This document shows, piece by piece, positions 37,141-50,600 of a DNA stretch of 64,000 nucleotides. Positions within the stretch are counted from its first letter, which is position 1. Every line of letters starts with the position of its first letter. Where the stretch lies: NCBI RefSeq assembly GCF_033807715.1, contig NC_084592.1, positions 25,020,001-25,084,000 on the forward strand. The letters are read 5' to 3'. A model generated the notes under the pieces. It was not told where the DNA came from, ran no database searches, and was given only the letters and a program-made list of their open reading frames with translations. Both the position numbers and the translations under genes were made by a program. The stretch is from Cololabis saira. Lineage: Eukaryota; Chordata; Actinopteri; Beloniformes; Belonidae.

Positions 37141-39239
37141 TTCAGTGCTTTTTTTTGTTTCTTTAGTCTTTTTATTCAAAATAGATGAAGATCATATGAA
37201 ACTAGTTAATTTACTATATTTTCTTATACATTTTTAAAACTTGAGAAAAAGTAAAATGTGATAATAATTGATGGGATGCAAGTAAATTACAGTAAAACCA
37301 TTTCTCTTCCCTTAAGACAAACAGGAAAAAAATTACAGCTTTAATAGCTTTGACAATTTTGCCATTGCAATTTTTTTCAAATATTTTCAATGCTTTTATT
37401 CTTTTGTGCTGTGAAATTGCATACATACGTTTTTAAAATAGTTTCAAAGCCAACCACCATGTTGCACCAACCCTACAAATTTTGGAGAGAGAAAAAAAAA
37501 TTCTTCTGCAGCCTCATCTATCAGTCTCCCTTTGCTACCAAAAACCCTGTGGTGGGCTCTTGTTCAGTGTTTATTTGTCTAACTAGTTAGACTCCTGTGC
37601 CTCAGGGCTGGCCCACTGCTTCCCCTGCCTCTCGCACACTTACACTCACGTTCACCAACACACACACACTTCCCTGTTTCTCCTTTATTAAGTGTTAGAA
37701 TTACTCCTTGGCAGTGGCTTAAGGTAATCTAGTCATTTGTTCCATGGAGCTGCCAAACCTTGTTTCCGTATGCAGCGCTGGCACCATCAGAGCCCAGCGA
37801 GTTTCTCCATGAAACTGAACCACACGGAAAGAAAACATGACCCAAAGGAAAAACTGCAGGGATTTTCAGATGCATTTAATCCAGAGATGACTGGATGATA
37901 CGCAACAATCGCACGACCGATCGAAGGATGAGATTGATGTTGATGTGGACTGAAGTTTTTCACATATGCGCAATATGAGGATCACACATGAGGAAACCGT
38001 GCGCCCATGCTGGATACGTGATCCCACACTGGACATTGGAATGTGTGACAGAGGTTATGCAGTTTTCGCCGACATGTCTGCTTTATTTCAAGTTTTTCGC
38101 TTTGAACTTGGTTGGACAAAAAGTGTGTGGTTATCCAGTTCATAAAAATGCTGCAGGGACGGGAGCCAATGCCATTCTTAGCCGAGAATGACTCCAGACA
38201 GAAAGAAAAGGGAACAGGAGAGGGATCAAAAAGAAGAAAAAGGATGAAAAAAAGCGAACTGAAGAAAGCACGAGAAGCGAAGCAAGTGGAGGACAGGAAA
38301 GAGCGAGACAGAGACACATAAACAGTGAGATATTGCTGATGATCAAGTCCTCAAGGTGAATCATGTGTAATTACTCACGTCATCCACTGACTGCGCTCCG
38401 ATAAGCTGCATGCCCTGGGAGACCGCTGCTCACAAATGATTTCTCATAATGTGGCAGTGGCACTGAGCCCTCTCTCTCTCTCAGACACACAGATATTCAC
38501 ACACACATGCACAGACAAACACTCATTCACATTGATAGAGAGGCCGTGGCTATTGGCCTGCCGAGACACAACGTGCTCCGGTAAGAACAAATTAAGAGCT
38601 TAGTCTCCCCAGGATGTTCACTCCGGAGCCACCGAATGGACTGATGGATGTGTGTCTGTGCATTTAAGAGTGTGTGATCCCGATATACTGTTATCTGTCT
38701 GGGAGGCAGGCTGATTGCTTTGCATTGTCCAGGGGGCTTAACCCATCACTAAAGACTGTTAAAGATTACACTCTTGCATGATTTGAAAGCATTCTTCAAC
38801 AACAAACCAACACCCCAGACACTGACTGTGCATATAGAATAGAATTAATGGGAACATACAAAGTGAATTTCATTCTTTATAGCGACAGGGAATACAGTAT
38901 TACTGTCTTTGCCAGGAAGCATGCATACTGACAGTACTTAAATCCATGTTTCCTTTTCCTCAAGCAATGACAAAGCTCTAAACATTTGTGTTTTTTGTCA
39001 GTTATCTTAAAAATTAGTTGGTCACTAATATTATGATTTGAGGAAAATATAAATTTTCACGCATGAGGAGCAGATAAGAAGCATTTGATAAGGCAGATGT
39101 CAATCAGAGGTACCGTACTTGTCCAGCAGGGGGCTTTACGGCGTTATATTTCCAATAAAAAACTGCTGCAGTCTCATATCGAGGTAACACATGTTTTTTC
39201 ATTCAACTCTGAAATAGGATGTTTTGAAATTTGGTTATA

Positions 39240-39690
39240 TTAAAGATATGAAACAGATATGTGAACTGAAGAATGAATCTGGGTCAAAAGTAACTCAATG
39301 TCTTCTAGTAATAGTATATATTCCAATGTAAGATCATCCAGAGTAACTATTAGGCCAGACAGTCCCTTCTTGAGGTGGCAGATCAAAACAGAACAACCTC
39401 CGTCTTGCCTGAGTCTAGTAGCAAAAAGATTAAGACCATTCAGGCTTTGGTCTTGATGAGATGTTGGGAATCCTGCTAAGTGACTGGTCCCATCTGTCTT
39501 AATAGTTAGGTAAAATTGAACATCTTTGCTATAACCGTGAAAATCTATCCCATGCTGTCTAATGATAGCCTCTCTGCAGTGTATATGAAGGGAAAAGCAT
39601 GGGTCCAAACACATAACCCTGTGGAAGATCAGGATTGTGCGAGGAAGACTCCTTGTTCCCATAAACAAACTGTAATCTGTAACATTAACA
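39240..39690 (-). pseudogene. LINE reverse-transcriptase relic, antisense in epha3 intron 2
   Basis: The minus strand reads NPDLPQGYVFGPMLFPSYT, then after a frameshift REAIIRQHGIDFHGYSKDVQ and FYLTIKTD. This is the GVPQGSVLGPLLFxxY...YADDTQLY core of a non-LTR reverse transcriptase. The catalytic YADD is degraded to YSKD. Downstream text continues in the order expected of such LINEs but is heavily diverged. It is inactive; the clade (CR1/L2-like) is uncertain. Confidence 0.75.
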
Positions 39691-40377
39691 TAACTAAAAT
39701 TGAGCTAATGCAGTTCCATTTATACACAATCAAGCATCTGTTATAGAATATTGTGATCAAAGATAAATGTGGTACAGAGCTATAACTTGTCCTCTGTACA
39801 AGCAAAAGAGGTACATGGATTTACGAACAAGTGATCATCCTGGTCCCAATCGTCCTATTTCCTTCTGTCTCTCTTTCTCTCTCTTTCTTCCCCCACATTC
39901 CAAGCAAAGACTACAGTTTCAACTTTTTGAGTTACCCAAGGGTTTTCAAAGTCACTCTTCCATATCGTCCACCCCATCAGCGAAGTCAGAGTATCGCGAA
40001 AAGCTCATCCATAAATAAGGATTAGCAGGAAAAAACAAGGGACCATAAATGAGGAGAGCGAGAAAAAGCTATAAAGTTTATTAGTGCTTCTTTTTTAAAA
40101 TATGTCTTGAAACTCATGCAACATAAAACATTTTCATAACTGTGTAAAATATTTTAATTTCTAGAATTAATGTACCAAAGTGAATATAAAAAAAAATTCT
40201 AAAAATACTATAGTTAAAATATTATATAGTAAACAAACACATTTTATATTTTACCAGTTGAATAGACACATATTAAATATTTAATGTAGTGCTGTCCTTA
40301 ATAACAAGCCCATCAAGCAGAACTTAGAAAACCAGTTAAATATTAGAATTACACCCCATGCATCCTTCATCTACAGC

Positions 40378-40597
40378 GGGGTGGGAAATCTTGGTCCTCG
40401 AGGGGCCGGTGTCCTGCATGTTTTAGATGTTTCCCTGCTTTATTGCACCCTGATACAAGTGACATGTCATTTACAGACATGTACAGACTGTGATGACATG
40501 CTGATGATAAAGATTAATTAGAATCCGGTGTATTAAAGCAAGGAAACATCTTAAACGTGCAGGACAGCGACCCTTGATTACCAGAATTGCCCACCCT
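40378..40597. mobile_element. fold-back interspersed repeat, copy A
   Basis: The left half (GTCCTGCATGTTTTAGATG, TTTCCCTGCTTTA) and right half (TTAAAGCAAGGAAACATC, CGTGCAGGACAG) are inverted copies about 70 nt long around a loop of about 80 nt. The ends GGGGTGGG and CCACCC also pair. It has no coding content and is a MITE-like element inside epha3 intron 2. Confidence 0.7.
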
Positions 40598-43119
40598 TGA
40601 TCCACAATATAAACACTGTCAGAAGTCTCCACTGTTCCCAGCATCCTTCAATAACTGTTTCCAGTGTATCCTTTAGTCTTCAGTAAAACCCAAAAACATG
40701 GATTGCTCATACAGAGCTCAGAGCTGTCCAAGGACGAGAGAAGATGAGGCTGATGAAACGTCCCATTCTATGCTGCAACTGCCATAACTGTTACCTCTCT
40801 GACCTCTTTGGTTCCTAAAAGTAGACTGGCTCTGCAATTGTTGATGCTCCAGCTTTCATATGCATTTCTCTCCAGCTACAGTGTGTAATGGATAGTTATA
40901 AATGAATAAATGAAACACTGTTTGTTTGATTTTTTTTCCCCCAATAGCATTTCTCAATTCCAAATGATAGCTTTCTTTTATAAAATGAAGATATGATGGT
41001 GTTATTTCAAAATTAAAAACGTTTTTGTTATTAAGTCAAATAACTTTTCCATTAAAATGCAATTACTAGTAATATTAAGAAATGAGTATTAATGAAATGT
41101 AGTTTTTACATTATCATGAACAGTTGACAGTCCCTCTTGCTAGACTATTAGTTGTTAATTTGTGGAAAACAATACAAAAGAAAACAAAACTTTGATGATC
41201 CATTATATTAATACAATAATACAATTATTATTATTTTTTTGCTAGGTCAGCAAAAAAAGCTTTTTTTGTTTGTTTTTTTGGTTGTCACACCTCCTTATTC
41301 TCTTTAAAAGGCCCCACCTTTTTCCAAACTTTTTCTGTTGGGGAATTTCCAGATGAGATGCTTCTGAGAAACAAATAATGCAAACAGTAAGGTTATGTTA
41401 TATGAAGTAGTGATATCACCTCTTATTTTTTATCATCCATCGAAGCTTGAAATGTGCCGTACATGATGTTGTAATAATGAAGAATAAGGGTTTCGCCTAA
41501 CCCTGACCCACAAGAAAACCTCTCCTTCATCAGAACGCCCTCAAACCTGACATAATGATAACACATATAGAATAGTAATAGAATTATTGTCATCTCCAGA
41601 AAGACAATGATTGACCTAATTTGATAAAAACTCAATTAGTCTCAGATGCAGATAAGTGCATTGTCATCCTATACTGACCTATATACTGGTCCATTAACTA
41701 TCATTAACCTGAATGTCTTTGAAGTGGGACGACTACTGTGCTGACTTGGTGGCTCTGAAACGTGCCTGTTGCCATAGTTATGTCTGGAGTGCCTCAAGTT
41801 ACCACACTTTATTTTACTGTCTGTGCAGCTCCCTCACCTACAGCACAGATCAAAGAAACCATTGGCACTGTCACACCAACCTGTGCCCCAGCTGTGACTA
41901 TTAAGGGTCAGACTCAGAGGTCAAAAGGACTGCTGTAGGGTCACAGTCTTATTATATATCAATTAGAGTGCAATGAGAGGGAGTTACACCCTCCCTGGCA
42001 AAAACAAGGGCGATGCTGCTCACTTTGGACATTTATTTATTCTAGTTGACAAAGTTCCTCACATTCCCAGAGGGAGTTGCCTCAGCTGGTAGGCGCAATT
42101 TCCATATACTGGAAAATGTAAAAAAGCCTGTCATAGTTGGACTGCTGGTTCTGCTTTTACAAAAGCTGCAAGAAGTTAATGCAATTATGAGTTTTTGCAG
42201 AATGATATATTGTGGCAGCTCATAATTAGATGAACTGCTAAACCGTTTAAATGGAGTTGCTAACGGCAGTATTGTCCATTTTCGTGGAACCAAAGAGTGT
42301 CAGTTTTTTTTCACATGATTTTGGAAAGATTGGAATCTGGTGGAAATTATTGGATTTTTACCATTTTAATTTCACTGAATTATATTATTTAATTAATAAT
42401 TATATTATTATATAACATTATTTATTTATTGTCTATCAACAACGTTCACCGTTAACAATTACAGTTTATGTTGGTCGGGGAGTAGGCGTGACCTTCAACC
42501 TAAAATAGCACTTGTAACTAATGAGCTGACGACAGTGTTGCCAATTTAGTGAATTTGTGGCTATATTAAGGGAGTATTCAGACCCGCCTAGAGGCCAGAA
42601 AAAGAAAACTAGTGACAAATCTAGCAACTTTTTTCAGGTGTCATTGAAGACTATTGTAGCCACTTGAAGGCTTGTATTTTTCTCTCTCAGTGAGCAGCCT
42701 GTGCTGCCGTTGGCCCGGCCTCCACATTAACATAATTAGAATTAATATTCAGTACCATTGCACTGATCCATAGTCAGGACAAATGAGGACAGTTGGAATT
42801 GTGACATGAAAAAAAAAGAAACAAAAGAGAGTTCATTTGTGGTTGAAACATATTCAGTGTTTTTCTACTCCTTTTTTTATCTCTCCTATGAATGTATTCT
42901 TCTCTCTTACATAATCCATTACAATTATTTACAAATTGTAAAGCCAATAGCTGGTTCCCTTACTGAGGATTTGGCCCACACTGTTTGATGTAAACGTGGA
43001 ACACATTTTAAGTGGACTTCTAGGATTTTCAGAAATGTTTGCAATTTGGGAATGTTTCACATTGGACAGTGAGTTCAGTGGTACAGCACTTTCTAATGTT
43101 TGCAATTTAGGTTTGGTTG

Positions 43120-43239
43120 TTTGTTTTCTTTTTTATGGATTGCTAAAGTATCAGATAGGAATCGCTATCAACCGATACTCAAAATAAAATAATTTGGACT
43201 CGGAGTTTGGGCCAAAAAGATGTTATGGTGACATCCCTA
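43120..43239. mobile_element. right end of a hAT-like element
   Basis: AAGTATCAGATAGGAATCG and CAACCGATACTC (43147-43180) lead to GTGACATCCCTA at 43239, a hAT-type terminus similar in style to the TAGGGATG end at 7673. I could not find its left partner upstream within intron 2, so the element is truncated or too decayed to see. Confidence 0.5.
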
Positions 43240-44235
43240 TTCATGTATCATGGACAAAGAAACAGGTTTTAGTTCACTGTTAAAGAAATGCGGGGTTGGT
43301 TGGTTGAGCAGGACACGTTTTTTTTCATCTGTACTTTGACAGGAGCTTCTCAAGTTTATAAATCTTTTCTGGAATAGGGTAATGTAGTATACCGGAAACC
43401 AACACAAATACACAAAAATATAACTGACCAATGTTTGGGTTTAGAAAAGTTAAAACCTTTCCAAAGATGATTTGCATTACAGCAAAACTAGATAAACATC
43501 AATCACATTTTAGATAGACAGTAGTTGACAAAACGAACAAGAGAATAAACCTCAAACTCCCACAGAAATCTGCCCGTTGAGATTTAAGACAAACGAAATT
43601 TGTTTGCGTACAACTTATTTGCGTCTGATGGTTAGCCAGGCCACTGGTTTGCAGATGCTACACATTAGTCCAACAAAATCAAAGCACAGTAACTCATATA
43701 GTTCCTTGAGCTTGCAAGACATGCACATAGTGCTCTCGTTGGTCAAACTCTCTTTTAGGAGTCTTACATGGGAGATAACCTGAAAAAAATGTAAAAATCC
43801 TTGCACAGCCGTCTTTGCAGAGATGCTCCACAGGGACATTACTTGAGGATATTGTGTTGTATAATCCACCAGAACTAACACAAAACAATATCCTCACGCA
43901 CTCTCATGAAGTGGCCCACAGTGATATGCTCAGATCAAACCTCCATTAATTGTAATGAATGCAAAGAGATTTTTGGAATGGAGGCTGGCCTGTAGCAGGG
44001 AAACCCACACTGCAAACTATTCTGCACTGACTACTAGTATCAAATCAAATTTAAATCACTTCTGCCGTGCTACAGAGTAATATCTGGGTCAGCACCTACC
44101 TGTCTCAACTCAATCCTGCAGACTTAAACTCCAGGCAGCTTGATGTGCTCCTCACAGGAACGCCGTCTGGCAGTACCATCCCTATGAACAAGTCACTCTC
44201 CTTTGCACTTCTCTATTGAAGGCGATTCTCAAGCT

Positions 44236-44451
44236 CAGTGTTTTTTTAATGCCGGTCCTCAGGGCACACTGGGTCGGATGTTGCTCTGCTTTAACACACC
44301 TGGCTCAAATTTCTAGCCCATTGAAAGATTTGTGTAGACCTTAATGGCAAGCTGATGGTGATCTAATCATTTTAATCAGGTGTGTTGGAGTAGAACAACA
44401 TCTAAAACATGCAGGACAGTATGCCCCGAGGACTAGGTTTGGAAAACGCTG
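44236..44451. mobile_element. fold-back interspersed repeat, copy B
   Basis: CGGTCCTCAGGGCACACTG and CTGCTTTAACACACCTG on the left mirror CAGGTGTGTTGGAG, ACATCTAAAACATGCAGGAC and GCCCCGAGGACTAGG on the right. It shares the ACATC-AAAC-TGCAGGAC core with copy A at 40.4 kb, so the two belong to one family or to close relatives. Confidence 0.65.
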
Positions 44452-46699
44452 TTCTAGCTGTTCTTTTGATTGTTTCTGCTCGCACTTTGTTAAATGCTCT
44501 TTTCCTCTTAGAAATTGCACTCTTGGCAAACTGCAAGTCTCCCTCTACTTAATGCATTGATTGTGTTCCTCTTTTTGTAAGTTGCTATGGATAAAAGCAT
44601 CTCTTATATAAAATATAATGAACTAATGTGATGTAAAAGCCCCCCCCCCCCCGGCAGACTTAAACTATCCCCCCGATTAACTGGTTCAGTGTTTGCTCAT
44701 AGTCAATATAGCAAGCCATCAGGGCAGTCCCTCCACCAACAGTCCCGTATCACCAGCTTCAGCATCCATTTCTCCCCTCAAGGTTGGAGACACCTGGATG
44801 CTCCACCTCTAAGGTGATGCAAGTAGACAAAGCTGTAATCGGCAGTGCCGGGGAGGGTATGTTCCAACCACCAGTGATTTTGATCTAGTCCAGGATGACC
44901 TCGGCACAAACAAGTAGCTACCCCAAGAAGCTGCCAGAAGGTTGAGCGTTACCATCTGTGCCTGCTGCGTGAGCGTAGGCTGGAGGAACACAGTTCACTC
45001 CTCCACTGGACACTTACACGTCACTGTTGTCTGCAACTTTTCCCCTGAGGATTGTGAATCATCCATAGAGATTAATGATCCCCCAGTACAACATTAATTT
45101 GACTTTTCTGGCAGTTCTCCCTGAACCTTAACCCTGCATATTTGCCCCGGAGTTGATTCAAGACCACATTTAACCCTCACAGTTTATTGTAATGTGGCCT
45201 ATTTGAACTTGAGCAAATAGCAAAATGAGTACGTGTAGCCCCACTAATACAGGAAGTTATTTTAATTCATTTTTAAATAGAAAGCACATCTGTAATCCTG
45301 TTAGCATTCACAAGAAGTAAAGCATCTGCAGTAATGCACGTTATATATATGGCAAAGTTAAACTTGTACTGTTTTCAGTCCAGCTCGAAGGGCGCTTTAA
45401 TTCATAACAGAATGCGTTCTGCTCATCATGTTAAAGCAAACGCTGTCTTTTCAAATACAATATCAACAGTGTCACTAATCACAGTGGCAGATCTTCTCCA
45501 GCCTTTGTTTTCTGTTGTGTTTAAGTCTGTCAGCAAACCGTTTTGTATGTCATCACCTCATGTTATGCTTGTATTTAAAGTCACGCTTTTACACCAGTAA
45601 GTACAGTCAGGTGACAGGTTAAGTTTAATGTCCATTTTTAGCTTAGTGAATTCTCCAGCTCTTTTCCTGTTATTGTTAGCCCTACAAGGGGCTTTCACTG
45701 CTCTTTGATGAATGAGGTGACGCGAAGAAAATATGATGGGGAGACTAAACACCAACCAAATCTCTCCCTTTAGCTTTTCTTTCTTTCTTACTCTCTTTTT
45801 ATTTATTTTAACTTTTGCTTCCCTCATTTTTTATGCTAGTGTGTTTTAAAGGATTAATGCATGGGGAAGAGGAGAAGTGCTTTCTTAATTTTTGTCTGTA
45901 TGTTTGTCTGCCTCTGAAGAAACCCCTGTTTCTGAGGCCAACTTCCATTTTGAATTTTACATAAAGGAAATATAAACTGAGCATTCATTTACACTTTTAT
46001 GCTCAATGTGCCATTTTAACCACTATGAGCCCACTGTTTCAGGTGTTTGTCCATGCCTCATCACTGTGGTTCAGTGTTGATTTGTCCGGACGGCAAAGTT
46101 AAAGCGCATGATCAATGAGTCTTCCCGCAGTGTTGAATTCAAAAGGAATGACCCCATTCTCTTTTTTTTTTCTCCTCTGCTCTCTCTTTGCTTTCTCCCA
46201 GTGGAGGGAAAATGTAAGATAGACACGAACGTTCCTGGTATACTGTGCACTCACATCTGTCTATACGTCGTAGCTTCTTTTGTTTTCTAGTGGATTCAGC
46301 ACGTTTCCTTTTCAGTAGAAGTAGAACTGTGATGCAAATAACCAAGACTACAGCTTGAAAATTCTCACTTTTAGAGAGAAGAAATGTTAGTAAAAGGGTG
46401 AAAAAAACTCACTATGAGATTCTTTAAACATTTAACATTAATTAAGCAGCTTCACACCGATCTTATCATTATATAATTTCACAACTGAAATGAGAAGCTA
46501 CACTTGGTAGCTTTTCTCAGAGATATTTTCACAGCATCCACATTGTGGAATTTCGGCTATGGCAGCAAATTTGCTTTTAATTAATTGGACTAATTTGCAA
46601 GCGATCTGGTAGTGTGATTTTTCACCCTTAAGTGTTTATTAGATACTAAGAATTCAGCAAGAATGAATCTGGAACTAAATAACTTCTAAATGCTTACAG

Positions 46700-47027
46700 G
46701 GTGGACATAACTTTATTTTTTCTCTATCTCCCCCTCTTTTCCTCTTTTTACTTTCCTATTTTTTTGTAACTTTCTATGAATCTCATTGCTCCTGTTTTTC
46801 CCCTCCTGCAATCATCTTCTATCTTCAATTTTTAAAACTTTCATTTCACAACTTTCTCTTTACTAACTTAATTCCACCTCAATTTATAACCACCTTTCTT
46901 TTCTCCATGCTTTTTGCATCTGCTTGTCTGTTCTGTCTGTTTGGTTTTCTGTCTCTCTGGTCTATTTTTCCTCCTCGTCTCCCTCTGTTTCTCCTTTCGA
47001 CCTCTCCTTCTCTTCGTTTTTTTCCAG
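46700..47027 (+). promoter_or_regulatory. epha3: extended AG-exclusion zone and 3' splice site of intron 2
   Basis: No AG dinucleotide occurs between the one at 46698-46699 and the acceptor AG at 47026-47027, a gap of 326 nt. The zone is strongly pyrimidine-rich, especially 46910-47025. A perfect TACTAAC branch-point consensus lies at 46861-46867, about 160 nt upstream of the acceptor, which is unusually far. Long AG-free zones are known to mark distant branch points. That this one is used is inference. Confidence 0.55.
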
Positions 47028-47688
47028 TGGGAGGAGATCAGTGGGGTTGATGAGCACTACACTCCCATCCGGACCTTCCAGGTCTGCAATGTGATGGAGT
47101 ACAGCCAGAACAACTGGCTTCGCACCAACTGGATTTCTCGCCGGTCAGCGCAGAAAATCTACGTGGAGCTGAAGTTCACCTTGAGAGACTGCAACTCCAT
47201 CCCGCTGGTCCTCGGCACATGCAAGGAGACCTTCAACCTCCTTTACATGGAGACAGATGACGACCAGGGAAGCCATTTCAGAGAACACCAGTTCCTCAAG
47301 ATCGACACCATTGCAGCAGATGAAAGTTTTACCCAAACAGACCTTGGTGATCGCATCCTCAAGCTGAATACTGAGGTGCGCGAGGTGGGACCCCTGACCA
47401 AGAATGGTTTCTACCTCGCTTTCCAGGATGTGGGCGCCTGCGTAGCTTTAGTTTCAGTGAGGGTTTACTTTAAAAAGTGCCCATACACTGTGCGGAACCT
47501 GGCCTCCTTCCCTGATACGGTGCCCATGGACTCCCAGTCGCTGGTGGAGGTCAAAGGTTCATGTGTCAATCACTCCAAAGAAGAGGAACCTCCGCGAATG
47601 TACTGTAGCACAGAGGGAGAGTGGCTTGTGCCTATTGGGAAGTGTCTATGTGACCCAGGATACGAGGAGAGAAGCAGCACCTGCCAAA
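47028..47688 (+). CDS. epha3: epha3 exon 3: ephrin-binding domain and start of Cys-rich region
   Basis: The large third EPH exon, 661 bp: 220 codons (residues 54-273) plus one base. The acceptor is TTTTTTTCCAG and the donor AAA-GTAAGA. It begins [17 protein letters not shown] and carries the ligand-binding jelly-roll with EphA hallmarks [51 protein letters not shown] and [12 protein letters not shown]. Cysteines lie at 73, 108, 118, 191 and 204. From about residue 205 the sushi/EGF-like region begins, with cysteines at 232, 246, 259, 261 and 272. [15 protein letters not shown] and [17 protein letters not shown] are features of EPHA3; EphA4 and EphA5 have TITGAD-type sequence there. One N-glycosylation sequon (NHS) sits at about 234. 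No frameshift or stop is present. An in-frame ATG at 46914 only reads through the intron's pyrimidine tract and is not a start. A teleost-specific epha3 duplicate is not excluded. Confidence 0.96.
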
Positions 47689-47689
47689 G

Positions 47690-50600
47690 TAAGACACTTT
47701 CAATCATATGTTTAGTTCCTCAGCAATACTGTCATTAATTCTTTATGCTGTTTAATTTCCTTTCATGTCTCATGTCTTTTCTCCATCTCTGCTTTTTCGG
47801 AACATGTAACCGAAACAAATCGAAAGTTTTCCAAGACTGCAAAAGCAGTGTTTGATGTAAAGACTCCTACACCTCATATCTGTCAGCTCGGGAGCATTAA
47901 TGTCAAGCATTCACTCTGTGTGGAAGTGTGTGTCTGGTCGTATGCATTCTCTACGTGAGACCTTCAAACAAACCCAGGAATCTCGGGGCAGCTGTGGATA
48001 GGTTGTCTAATCACACAGTCGCATTACCATACATGTGAGCGATGTGTCATCCGGGTTCTTCAGCGACACCATGTAGCATACAATGGTTCAATAGTAATCT
48101 TCTCTTTGACACATCATTAGCTTGGGGAAGATCTCAACCAGAGCTGCAGAGATGGGTCTGATAACACAGAAGAAAGGAGTGGGCTGGGGTGCACGGTGAA
48201 TAATGGAAGAGTTGTGGTAATAGTTGTGAGTGCTGTTGAAGGCATGAGTGGGTGTCATTTGAGATGATTGCAAAAGCCTTTGCTTTTCATTGTCTGATCA
48301 TTGCGGCTGCTCTTTCTGCGTGCCACGCAATGATCACGCATGTTGTGAAGGAACTGATGTTGGTTGTTTTCGAGTTGGTCAGAAAAGAAGGAAAATGCCA
48401 GAATGCCTTTTTGATTGAACTTTACATGCAACCTTCTCTCAAATCCCTAATGCCCAAGAATTTTATTGTATTTTTGGTAAAATTCAAAAGAAAACACATT
48501 TTTCTTTAACTGTCTGTGTTGTCTCCTTACCGATATTAACTTCTCTCATCAGCTTACCCAAACAATTATTGAATCAATGACACCCCAGGGTTTCATTTTA
48601 CCACCATCTTTGGGATCAGGTGACCAGTAGAGTCAAGGGATAAAAACCCACCAGAACCTTTGGCAGCATCTGCATAAGGTCTGTTTAAAATTCAGTGCTT
48701 ACAGCGTTTAACAATTTCTAAACCTTGTCTTTATGACCAGCCCAGTGTAATGCATTTCAGTACAATATTTTTTTTCCTTTAAAACAGAGACAAACAGGCC
48801 ATTTTGTTCAAATATCTAAAAAAAAAAGAGGTTTCACTACAATTACGCCAAGTTTTAAGTTTTAAAAACTCTGTGTGGGTCAGATCTCGTTGTCTGTTAC
48901 TTGGTTCACCTTTGGAAGAAAACATTCACTCCTAGCTTGACTTTATAAGAAGGTTCAACATCCACCGAGGGATTTGAAGCCCATCAATATGATTGATCTC
49001 ACTTAATTTAGGTTGTTAAGTCTATTCTTTCATCTTTTCTCACATAGTTTATCTTCAAAGGCAACTGGATTCTTAACACGGTATCGAAGTAATTGGAATC
49101 CAGATTCAATTTAAATTGCTTTCAAAAACAAAGGGGGAAAAAAATCCTTGAAACGGTGTTTTAATCTGTCATGGGACAACAATTTAAACTTTGAATGATC
49201 GTTGAATGTTAGGCTGATGAAGTTACACTGACCTTCATCTGCGCTTCCTTGCAACAAGAATGTTTGTGTCTTTACAGCAGTCGCAGTTCACAGAAGCAAC
49301 ATTACAGCATACCTGTGATCGTTCTTTGCTTACTTTTTTCTTCATTCATTCATGTTTCTGTTGTTTGTTTGCACAATACGTCAACCAATAGTGATGAAGC
49401 AGACTGGACTTCCTGCATGTGTCCTGATGCTTCACCTTTTGTGTGTGAGGTGTTTGTGGTGCTCACAGCTCTATCTCTGTTACTGTGTTCCTGGTTTCAG
49501 AGAGTTCCCCTCTGCTTATAAAGCCAGCCCGAGTCTTTATTTGACAGAATTCACCTCTGCACTGCAGATTTCCCACAGTGGCTTTAAATTTAAAACGGTG
49601 CTGAAGTTTAAAACAAAGAACTTGGTCTCTGGCGTTCTCGGTTATTGTAGCTTGTCCCAAATGGTCCCTTGTTCATCAGCTCTCGCCTCTCCAGAGGCAT
49701 GCCCAGTGTTAATTAAAGATCAAAGGCAGTCTACCAGGTCAAGCCCCTGCTGTCAGGGCCAGAGGACGCTCTTTTTCTGGACCTGTGGACTCCAGACGAG
49801 CCTGACTCACTGTCCAGATGCAAGAGCAAAAGTGGCTATACTGTAGCTTCCAGGTAAAAATCCAACATGTGAAATGTTAGAACAAACCAAGATGGACTGG
49901 AATGATATATACCTTTTGCCTGCATGCCATTTCCCAATCTTCCTGATATACCTTAATACACTAAAAGATAAGGAGACAGTAGCTCACATTTTCTATAATC
50001 ATTTTATCAAGCTGCCTTTTTGCCTTACCCCCAGCCAACCCCTCCCCCCTCAAAAGAAAAAAAAATGAAAGAATGTGAAAGGTAATTAAAAGACTTGAAT
50101 GACAATATACAGACAAATGTCAGACTGCCCCCTCCATTTTACCACCCTCGCTTTACTTCCTGCCTTCCTATGAATTGTGTGAATGTTTGGATGTATTTGA
50201 CAATCACTTATTAGTTTCAGAGTGGTCTAATGGACTCTAATAAGGTCTTATGTTACGTTGGAGTGGGACAGCTGCACCAACAGGCCCCCACAGCCCCCGT
50301 GTGCAGCCGTCAGGGGCCCCATGGTGCAGCTTGCTCTCCAGGCCCTCTGTGTTAACAGATAGATGGCCGAATGGGATTAGGTCACCGTGCACGGCTATAA
50401 CAGAAGAAGAGGAAAACATGTTTACAATGCTTCAGACAGCTAAAAGTGATAGAAACAGATGTGCAAGTGATGGTTTTGCAAGTATTTACATGCTGATGAC
50501 CTTCAAGCCCAAAGCTCACAAATACGTATTGGATAACTTAATCCCATAAATCACTGATTTATTGTGACGTGGGCTCCAAACCATATATTGCTTGAGCACT

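Larger units (their letters stand above)
36244..47027 (+). other. epha3: epha3 intron 2
   Basis: A 10,784-bp phase-0 intron with donor GTGAGTATC and acceptor TTTTTTTCCAG. It holds a 20-bp tandem duplication (37.1 kb), an antisense LINE reverse-transcriptase relic (39.2-39.7 kb), two related fold-back repeats (40.4 and 44.2 kb), the end of a hAT-like element (43.2 kb) and a long AG-free 3' end. The stretches 36300-39200, 40600-43100 and 44650-46690 contain AT-rich unique sequence in which I see no gene. Confidence 0.85.

Noticed and set aside
46914..47738. A 274-codon open frame starting at ATG 46914, which could be read as a single-exon gene
   Set aside because: The first 38 codons come from the intron's pyrimidine tract and the last 16 run past the GTAAGA donor. 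Only 47028-47688 is exon.
49352..49846. A 164-codon + frame in intron 3
   Set aside because: No recognisable domain or splice context, and the composition is like that of the flanking intron.
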